Shown here piece by piece: positions 28,111 through 35,400 of a stretch of 64,000 bases of DNA. A program made the position numbers and the translations under genes. Each line of letters opens with the position of its first letter. The stretch's first letter is position 1. The notes below the pieces were generated by a model. That model made no database searches. It saw only the letters and a program-made list of their open reading frames with translations, and had not been told where the DNA came from. This stretch comes from Rhizobium sp. GN54. Lineage in GTDB: Bacteria; Pseudomonadota; Alphaproteobacteria; Rhizobiales; Rhizobiaceae. The DNA lies in assembly GCF_021026345.1 (NCBI RefSeq), contig NZ_JAJNCZ010000002.1:434001-498000 (forward strand), given 5' to 3'.

Positions 28111-29481
28111 ATGGAGACCAAGGCCAACTACGCAATCGTCGGCTTCTTCACGCTGCTGGTCATCGCGGCCGCCTTCGGCTTCGTCTACTGGATGTCGCAA
28201 TACGGCCGCAGCGGCGAGATGGCGCCGCTCGCCATCCGCATCCCGGGTTCGGCGAACGGCCTCAGCGTCGGCTCGCCGGTCCGCTTCAACGGCATTCCCG
28301 TCGGCTCCGTGCGCAGCCTCGCCATCGATTCCGACGATCCGCGCTATTCGATCGCGCTGACGGAGGTGTCGACCGAGGCGCCCGTCAAGCAGTCGACGTC
28401 GGCAGTCCTCGAGGTGCAGGGGCTGACCGGTGCCGCCTATATCGAGCTGTCCGGCGGCCGGGCGGAAGACCAGAACATCCTCAAGCTGGCGCTGGAATCC
28501 GAAGGCACGGCGGTGCTGATCGCCGAGCAGTCGAGCGTCACAAACCTGCTCGCCACCGCCGACAAGATCCTCAAGCGGGCCGACAGCGCGATTTCCGACG
28601 TGCAGGGCTTCGTCGCCGATGCCCGCGGGCCGCTGACGAACACGATCCGCAATGCCGAGAAATTCTCCGACGCGCTGACGCGCAACGCGGACAATATCGA
28701 CAAGTTCCTGCAGAGCGTCGGCGGGCTCTCCGATACGTTCAGCAGCGTATCCGGGCGGCTCGATTCGACGATGGCGGCGATCGATTCGCTGATCAAGGCG
28801 GTGGACGCCCAGAAGATCGACCGCGTGGTCTCGAACGTCGACAAGGTGACCTCCGACCTCGCCTCGGCCTCCGGGGACGTGAAGGGGACGATCGAGAGCT
28901 TCAAGCGGACGGCCGACACCTTCGAGGCCGTCGGCCGCAATGCCACGACCACGCTCGACAAGGTCGACAAGCTGGTGGCCGCCGTCGATACCCAGAAGGT
29001 GCAGTTGACGATCAACGACATCAACGCGGCAAGCGCGGACGCCCGCGAGGCGATCGCCTCGATCCGGCAGGTGGCCGACAGGCTCGGTGCGCGCCAGGAA
29101 GACATCGACCAGACCATCACCGACGTCCGCCAGATGGCGAGCAAGCTGAATGCGGCCTCGACGCGGGTGGACGGCGTGCTGGCCAAGCTCGACGGCTTCC
29201 TCGGCGAGGGCAACACGCAATCGCTCGTCACAGAGGCGAAGGCCACGCTGGAATCGTTCAAGCGGGCGGCGGATTCGCTGAATGCGCGGATCGGCCCGAT
29301 CGCCGACAACCTGCAGCGCTTCTCCGGCGGCGGCCTGCGCAACGTCGAGGCGCTCGTCAGCGAGACGCGGCAGACGGTCCAGAGCCTGCAGAACACGATT
29401 TCCGACTTCGACAAGAATCCGAGCCGGCTGATCTTCGGGGGCGAGACCGTCAAGCAGTATGACGGCCGAACCCGGCGATAG
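28111..29481 (+). CDS. MCE (MlaD-family) lipid-binding protein with long helical tail
   Basis: A 456-residue protein anchored by one N-terminal membrane helix (about 8-30). It has a single MCE domain (about 45-125, RIPGSANGLSVGSPVRFNGIPVGSV) and about 320 residues of predicted helix rich in Ala, Asp, Thr and Lys. ATG 28111 starts the family pattern METKANYAIVGFF. E. coli MlaD is only about 180 residues, so the long tail could form a periplasm-spanning tube, as proposed for PqiB and LetB-like proteins. It follows the ATPase gene by 137 bases. Confidence 0.9.
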   Translation: METKANYAIVGFFTLLVIAAAFGFVYWMSQYGRSGEMAPLAIRIPGSANGLSVGSPVRFNGIPVGSVRSLAIDSDDPRYSIALTEVSTEAPVKQSTSAVLEVQGLTGAAYIELSGGRAEDQNILKLALESEGTAVLIAEQSSVTNLLATADKILKRADSAISDVQGFVADARGPLTNTIRNAEKFSDALTRNADNIDKFLQSVGGLSDTFSSVSGRLDSTMAAIDSLIKAVDAQKIDRVVSNVDKVTSDLASASGDVKGTIESFKRTADTFEAVGRNATTTLDKVDKLVAAVDTQKVQLTINDINAASADAREAIASIRQVADRLGARQEDIDQTITDVRQMASKLNAASTRVDGVLAKLDGFLGEGNTQSLVTEAKATLESFKRAADSLNARIGPIADNLQRFSGGGLRNVEALVSETRQTVQSLQNTISDFDKNPSRLIFGGETVKQYDGRTRR

Positions 29482-29648
29482 CACGCGGCTGCAACCGTGC
29501 GCCTCTCGGCGTGCTGTAGTGGCGCACTGTGGCGGCAATTCCACAACCTTCGAAGCGATTGGCTTTCCTTGCGATTTGTGCCGTCCGGGAGCGGTGACAG
29601 CCCCGCGCGCCGCTGCTACAGATTGCACATCGGAGAGATTCGCACAGC

Positions 29649-30263
29649 ATGATGAGTTCAGACAAGGCGCTGCGGGGTTACGGATGGGCGACGAAAGTCG
29701 CCGTCGCACTGGTGTCGGCATCGGTCCTGTCCGCATGCGGGACCAAGGCGGTGAACGATACGTTCAGCCTGACCTCGGTGCCCGTGGTGGACGGGCCTTC
29801 GGCGCGCAACCGCCAGATCCTGGTGCCGGAGCCGACGGCGCTCAAGGCGCTCGGCAGCGACCAGGTCGTGGTGCGGCCGGCGACCTCCGAAATCCAGTAT
29901 CTGGGCAAGGCCCAATGGGGCGATACCCTGCCGAAGATCGTGCAGTCGAAGCTGGTGCAGGCCTTCGAGGCGAGCGGCAAGCTCGGCGGCGTCGGCAAGC
30001 CGGGCGAGGGGCTGGCGATCGACTACCAGGTCCTGACCACGCTGCGCACCTTCGAGGTCCGCACGAACGGTCCGGCAACCGCGGTGGTGGAGATCTTCGC
30101 CAAGATCGTCAATGACCGCAACGGGACGGTGCGGACCCAGCAGGTGTTCCGCGCCACGGCGCCGGTGAGCGGCCCCGGCAACACCGCCTTCGTCGCTGGC
30201 CTCGACGCGGCTTTTGCGAAGGTGACCGCCGATATCGTCGCCTGGACGCTCAGCTCCATCTGA
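29649..30263 (+). CDS. ABC-type transport auxiliary lipoprotein (PqiC/LinL-like)
   Basis: A 204-residue lipoprotein with lipobox LSAC (Cys at about residue 30) after a hydrophobic leader. The FSLTSVPVVDGP and ILVPEPTALKALGSDQVVVRP segments match the ABC-transport auxiliary family (PqiC). The lipidated N-terminus should sit in the outer membrane facing the periplasm, receiving lipid from the MCE protein. It closes the four-gene operon. ATG 29649 or 29652 can serve; GGAGAG lies about 12 bases upstream. Confidence 0.88.
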   Translation: MMSSDKALRGYGWATKVAVALVSASVLSACGTKAVNDTFSLTSVPVVDGPSARNRQILVPEPTALKALGSDQVVVRPATSEIQYLGKAQWGDTLPKIVQSKLVQAFEASGKLGGVGKPGEGLAIDYQVLTTLRTFEVRTNGPATAVVEIFAKIVNDRNGTVRTQQVFRATAPVSGPGNTAFVAGLDAAFAKVTADIVAWTLSSI

Positions 30264-30367
30264 CGGCGCAGCCCGGCGCTCCGGTGCGAAGCATCGATCC
30301 CTGACGTTTGCAGGGACGCGTGCGGAAGCCCCCATTTCTGTTCATGGACAGGCGAGTGCATCGCAGT

Positions 30368-30400
30368 CCTCCGGCCCGGCGGTTGGAGACGGGCCGGAGG
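30368..30400. terminator. Strong stem-loop between convergent lipoprotein and pseudoazurin genes
   Basis: A perfect 11-bp stem (CCTCCGGCCCG with its complement) with an 11-base loop lies about 105 bases after the lipoprotein stop and 60 bases after the pseudoazurin stop. It lacks a clear T-tract and probably blocks read-through from both sides. Confidence 0.6.
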
Positions 30401-30459
30401 TTCGTTGACGGGTTCGCGCGGGAGCATGCCGTTTCGGCGGCTACCCCGGAACGTGAGTC

Positions 30460-30906
30460 TCAGAGCCCGGTGGCGGCGATTTCGGCGTCGAGGCGGTCAC
30501 GCGCCTTCTTCGGCAGCTTCGCCGTCTTGACCGCCCCGGCATTGGCGGGGGCGTCATCGAGCACGACGAGTGCGATCATGCCCATGCCGAGATGCGGCGT
30601 GCACTTGACGACATAGGCGCCGGACACGTCGAAGGTGACCTTGATGGTCTCGTTGATCTTGCCCTTGAACGGCTTGGCGCCCTCGGGGATGAGGTCCTTG
30701 ACGCTTTCGGCGTTGTGGGATTTGTCGGTCGCGACGAAGGTGACGGTGTCGCCCTTGGCGATCTTCAGGGATGCCGGTTCGAAAACCATCGCCCCGTTCT
30801 GCCCCTTGTTCAGCATCTTGATTTCAAAGTCGGCGGCTGTGGCGGAACCGCCGAGGACGGCGGTGATGGCGAGGGCACCCGCCAGGGAACGAAGGATCAC
30901 GCTCAT
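30460..30906 (-). CDS. Pseudoazurin (type 1 blue copper protein)
   Basis: A 148-residue precursor with a signal peptide ending near residue 25 (SATAA then DFEIK). The cupredoxin fold has the copper ligands His64, Cys102, His105 and Met110, in the spacing of pseudoazurins. It carries electrons in the periplasm, usually to nitrite or nitrous oxide reductase or to peroxidases. No denitrification gene is nearby, so the partner is unknown. ATG 30906 has AGGAGA about eight bases upstream. Confidence 0.95.
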   Translation of the reverse strand: MSVILRSLAGALAITAVLGGSATAADFEIKMLNKGQNGAMVFEPASLKIAKGDTVTFVATDKSHNAESVKDLIPEGAKPFKGKINETIKVTFDVSGAYVVKCTPHLGMGMIALVVLDDAPANAGAVKTAKLPKKARDRLDAEIAATGL

Positions 30907-31179
30907 GGTCTTTTTCTCCTGGTCCGGAAGCATCCGGCTTCTCCTGGGAGCAGGCGAGGCGGGCTCCGGAAACGCCCCTGATATAGCGCACCGGAGCGGC
31001 CGCTTCTGCACGCGACGGCTGCGGCATTCCTTCGCAGGTTGTGCGTAGCCGGGGGATCCGCAGGGGTGGGACATGCAACCGGCGTGTGCATAGGCTAATT
31101 CTTGCACTTGAAAACGGCCGGCACAGTGAATAGGTCATTCATTCATTGTTAACCAACTGCCTTTTGATGGATCAATTTC

Positions 31180-31611
31180 GTGTTGCAGAGCCCCAAAGCC
31201 CGCCACTATCTCGCCGATCTCTATCCGGGCAACGAGACAGCAACCAACGAGCGCAAGGTCAATCTGGTCGCCCGCGCGCTGTTTCCGGCGCCGGGGCTGA
31301 AGTCGCTCCATAGCATACAGGTGCGCATCGTCCGGATTTCCGAGAGCGGCGCCGTGTTGGAATCGCGCGCGATCGACTATCTGCCGGATCACTTCTATCT
31401 CTGCTTCGGCGCGCGCGAGATCCTGATCACCTGCGCGAGGAAGTCTCTGGTGAAGGGCAGCGCCGCCGTCAGCTTTGCGCGAAACGAGAAGCCGGCCTTC
31501 ATCGACGCACTGGCGCGGATCACCTTTCCTCTGGCGACGCTGAAGAAGCTCGGCGGCATCTGCCCGCTGGCGATCGAAGAGCGAATCACCCGGCCGGTCG
31601 CCACTAAATAG
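31180..31611 (+). CDS. PilZ-like domain protein (degenerate)
   Basis: A 143-residue soluble protein starting at GTG 31180. The arrangement RKVNLVAR followed about 25 residues later by RISESGAVLES resembles the two c-di-GMP-binding motifs of PilZ domains (RxxxR and D/NxSxxG), but both are imperfect. The rest is beta-rich then helical. It therefore may have lost or weakened nucleotide binding. It precedes the FliN-like gene on the same strand by 212 bases. A TTAACCAA half-site lies about 25 bases upstream. Confidence 0.6.
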   Translation: MLQSPKARHYLADLYPGNETATNERKVNLVARALFPAPGLKSLHSIQVRIVRISESGAVLESRAIDYLPDHFYLCFGAREILITCARKSLVKGSAAVSFARNEKPAFIDALARITFPLATLKKLGGICPLAIEERITRPVATK

Positions 31612-31704
31612 CGGCAGCGGGGCGGAGGTGCGCCTCGGACGATGCTCGGCTCCTGCACCATTTTGGTTCGCCTGGCGGGCCATTCGGGCCAGGGGTTGTG
31701 GGTG

Positions 31705-31721
31705 TCAACCTTTCGTTAACC
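31705..31721 (+). promoter_or_regulatory. Candidate CtrA box upstream of the FliN-like gene
   Basis: TCAA, seven bases, then TTAACC matches the CtrA consensus (TTAA-N7-TTAAC) with one mismatch. It lies about 100 bases before the start of a flagellar-domain protein, a class commonly under CtrA control in alphaproteobacteria. Confidence 0.45.
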
Positions 31722-31823
31722 CTGTCGGTCCCGCTTCTTGCGGTTCGGGTTGCGGCCCGCTGCGGTCATTCCTAACGCTACCCATCGCGGTAGTTAATTT
31801 TCTTTTCAGAGGAATGATGTGTC

Positions 31824-32231
31824 TTGAGCGATAATGGTGACGATAATGAACGCGCATTCGCATGGGCTCCCTTCCAGCCAGGGTATTCCGGACCCGACAT
31901 GTCGGGCGGGAAAGATCCGTTGGGAGACGATCTGCCCTCCGGTTCTGCCCGACCGGGCCAGGTGTTTCAAAGCGACCGGTCGGCTGACGCTTCCGTTTCC
32001 CGCCTGACCGAGGTGCCGCTTCACGTCGAGGCCGTGATCGGCGGCGTGAGCCTTTCGGTGGCGGACCTGACGCGCGTGCGCGAAGGGGATGCACTGGTGC
32101 TCGATCGCCGGTTCGGCGATCCGATCGAACTGCGCCTGAACGGACGCACGATCGGCTACGGCGAGATCGTCGCGGACAATGACGACAATCTGATCGGCAT
32201 CCGGATGACGAAGCTGACGGGCATGCGGTAG
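31824..32231 (+). CDS. FliN-like SpoA (C-ring) domain protein, orphan
   Basis: A 135-residue protein. The first 60 residues are Gly/Ser/Asp-rich and probably disordered. Residues about 62-131 form a SpoA domain (VPLHVEAVIGGVSLSVADL, GDALVLDR, ELRLNGRTIGYGEIV, IGIRMTKL) like the C-terminus of FliN/FliM or type III secretion SctQ. The start is TTG 31824 with AGAGGA upstream. No other flagellar or secretion genes are adjacent. It is convergent with the giant coiled-coil gene. Confidence 0.8.
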   Translation: MSDNGDDNERAFAWAPFQPGYSGPDMSGGKDPLGDDLPSGSARPGQVFQSDRSADASVSRLTEVPLHVEAVIGGVSLSVADLTRVREGDALVLDRRFGDPIELRLNGRTIGYGEIVADNDDNLIGIRMTKLTGMR

Positions 32232-32403
32232 GGCGTCGCCGGCCGGGCTTGCCCGGACGATCCCGCGTCCGCGTGCCAATACGGCACATCGCCGCCCAAC
32301 CCATGGCGCTACGGGAACGACCACCCATCTGCCGAACGTCGGAGCACTGGTGCAAAGGCCCCCGAGACCGGCGGGCAGGAATTTCTCGAGCGATCATCTG
32401 CCA

Positions 32404-32448
32404 AACGAAAAGGGCCGCCTGCGCAGAGCGAAGGCGGCCCTTTTCGTT
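32404..32448. terminator. Bidirectional terminator between FliN-like gene and giant coiled-coil gene
   Basis: A perfect 16-bp stem (AACGAAAAGGGCCGCC with its complement) and 13-base loop give T-tracts on both strands. It ends 13 bases from the stop of the coiled-coil gene. Confidence 0.92.
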
Positions 32449-32460
32449 GATGCAAACGCC

Positions 32461-35400
32461 TCAGTTGAAGCGGCCGGCTGCGTGGGCGAGCATGGTGTAG
32501 ACCTTGCCGGTGTCGGACGTCAGGTAGGACTGGGTCAGCACCTTGTCGCGGTCGTTGCGGGCCACGTCGGCGAGCAGCTTCTCGAAATCGCTGATGTAGC
32601 GGTCGACGGCGGTGCGGAACTCCGGCTCGCGCTCGTACTTGCGCTTGATTTCGTCGAAGGTCTGCTGGCCCTTGAGGGTGTAGAGGCGACGGGTGAAGAC
32701 GTCGCGCTCGCCGCGCTGGTAGCGCCGCCACAGGTCGACCGAGGCGTCGTGGTCGATGGCGCGGGCGATGTCGACCGACAGCGAGTTCAGCGATTCGACC
32801 ACATGGTGCGGGTTGCGCGTGTCGGTGCTGCGCTGCGGCTGGTTCTCCGCCCGCGGCTGGCCGAACTGCTGCTCCTCGCGCGAGGCACCGCGCAGGAGAT
32901 CGCGCATCCAGCCACCGCCTTCGGGCGCACGCGCCTGTTCGGTGATCTGCGAAGGCTGGGCCTCGCGGGCCGGCTGGGCCTCACGGATCGTCGGGGCGGC
33001 CGGGCGCTCGATGCCGAGCGTTCCGCGCAGCGCCGGCGCGCTGTCTTCCTGGCGCTGCGGCGGCTGGGGTGCCGGCTGCGAGACCTGCTGGATCGCCTGG
33101 GCGACCGCCTGGGCGGCGGTCGGGCGATGCTCGGCCGGCCGCGAGACCTCGAGGCTGTTGGCGGACTTGCCGATGATGTCGGACAGGTCCTGCAGCGCCT
33201 TGATCTGCTCGGCGACGGCGCGGCGCATGCTGGCAGCGTTTTCCTTTGCCTCTTCCGGCAGGTCGAAGGCACCGCGCTTCAACTCGGTGCGGGTCTGGTC
33301 GAGTTCGCGGCGGATATCGGTCGCCGCGCGGCGGATCTCGTCGGTGGCGCCGGAGAACTTGCCGAGCGCGTCCTCGACAGCCTGGCGCAACTGCTCGCCC
33401 ATCTGGCGGGTCGTGGCGTCGGATTTCTGGCCGGTCTCGGTCACGAGCCGATCGACGTCGGAGAGGGTGGCGCCGACGCTGCCGCGCAGGCGGTTGGCAA
33501 CCTCGCGGCTGCGCTCCTCCGCATTGGCGAAGGCGCCCTCGACGGCCTTGCCTGCCTCCTCGCCGGCACGCGAGAGCGTGTCGCGGAGCGAGTTGGACGC
33601 GGACTGGGCGCGCTCTTCGGTCTCGCCCAGCAGGCGGCCGACATCGGCGAACGATGCCTGGATGCCGCTGCGCAGGTTGGCCGCGACCTGGTTCGAGCGC
33701 TGCTCGGCGCGGGAGAAGGTTCCCTCGACCATGCCTTCCAGCGAACGCATGGCGTTCTCGATGTCTTCCGAGCGCTGGACGAGGCCGACGGACAGGTTGC
33801 GCAGCGCATCCTGGCGTTCCTCGAGCGTGCTGACGAGATTGGACTGGGCCGCGCCGAGGAGGTCGGAGGCCTGCGACAGGAGCTTGGAGTGATCCTCGAA
33901 GCGCCCGACGATGCCGCCGATCTGCGAAAGCGTGCCGCTGGAGATGTCCGAGAGGCGGTCGATCCTGCCTTCCAGCAGGCGCGACGCGGTCGAGACCATG
34001 TCGGCCGATGCGGTGAAGCGTTCGCTGGAGGTGCTGAGCTTCTCGTCGACCTGCGACAGGTTGGCCGTCGCCTCGTGGACGAGGGCGGAGATGGCGCTGT
34101 TGCTGCCGGACAGGCGCTCGATGAGGCTGAGGACGCTGCCCTGCAGGTCGGACTCGACCTGTTGTAGCGCGCTGGCGGCCTCCTGCGTCCGGCTGGCGAT
34201 GGCGCCGAGCGTGTCGTTGGTGCGGGCCGAGATCGCGTCGAGCAGAGCGGCATTTTCCGAGCGCAGGCGCTCGCCGTTCTCCTGGGTGGCGGCCACGATG
34301 CGGTCCGCAGCCTCGCGGCCCGTCGCCGCATATTCCTCGATGATCGGCTTTGCCTTCTCGTCGATCAGGCGGCCGAGCTCGGCCGAACGGCTCGACAGCA
34401 TCGAGTTCAGCTCGCGGGTGCGCTCATCGAGCGTCGAACGGATCGCATTGCCGCGGGCGTCGAGCGCTTTCTCCATGTCGGTAAGGCCGGCGCGGATGGC
34501 CTGGCCGTGGCCTTCCAGGCGACCTTCGACCTCGGCGAAGCGGCTGAGCGTGCTGCCGGTCGTCTCTTCGACCGAGCGGGCGAAGGCCTCGTTGCGGGCG
34601 GCGAGCGCTTCCGTGAAGGCCTCGCCGGTCTTGGCGATGGTCTCGGCGGCGCGCTGCGCCTCGGAGCCCATGTCCTGGGCGGCGCGGGAAACCGCTCCGC
34701 GCAGCGACGTGCTCAGGCTTGCGAAATCCTCGCCGGTCTTGGCGAGCGACTGGGCCGAACGAACGGCTTCGGCGTCCATGTCCTGGGCGGCCTGGGTGAC
34801 CGCCTCGCGCAGGGTGTGCGCCAGGCCGGCTGCCTTGCCGTCGATGGTCCTGTGGACGTTCTCCAGGCCGATCGACAGCGCCTTGTCCATGGTGGACAGG
34901 CGTTCCTCGATCCGGCCGGTGCGCTCGTCGATCGTGCCGGCGATGCGGTTGGCCGCTTCCTCGGTGACGCGGTCGATCTCGGCGGTGCGGCCGGACAGGG
35001 TCGCGGCGATGCGCTCGGCGACATTCTCGCTTGCGTGCTCCAGCGTGCCGATGCTGGTCGAAACGGCGAGGCCGAGCGCGTTGGCCGTTTCCGTCGAGGC
35101 GCGTTCGATCTGGTCGACATTGCCGGAGATGGCGAGGCTGATCGCGTCGGCCGAGGACCGGGAGGCGCGCTCCAGATCGCCGACGCTGCTGGCGACGGCG
35201 GTGCTGATGGTTTCGGAGGCGTCGCTTGCCGCCCGCTCCAGGTCGCCGATGCGATCGGAGAGGGTCTCGGCGATCCGGTTTCCGGCGGAATCGACGAGGC
35301 CCGCCACATGCTCCACGCTATGCTGTATGCGGCCTTCGAGTGCGCCGAGATTGCTCTCGATCCAGCTACCGGTGTCGTCGAGGCGGGTGCTGACGGTGTT

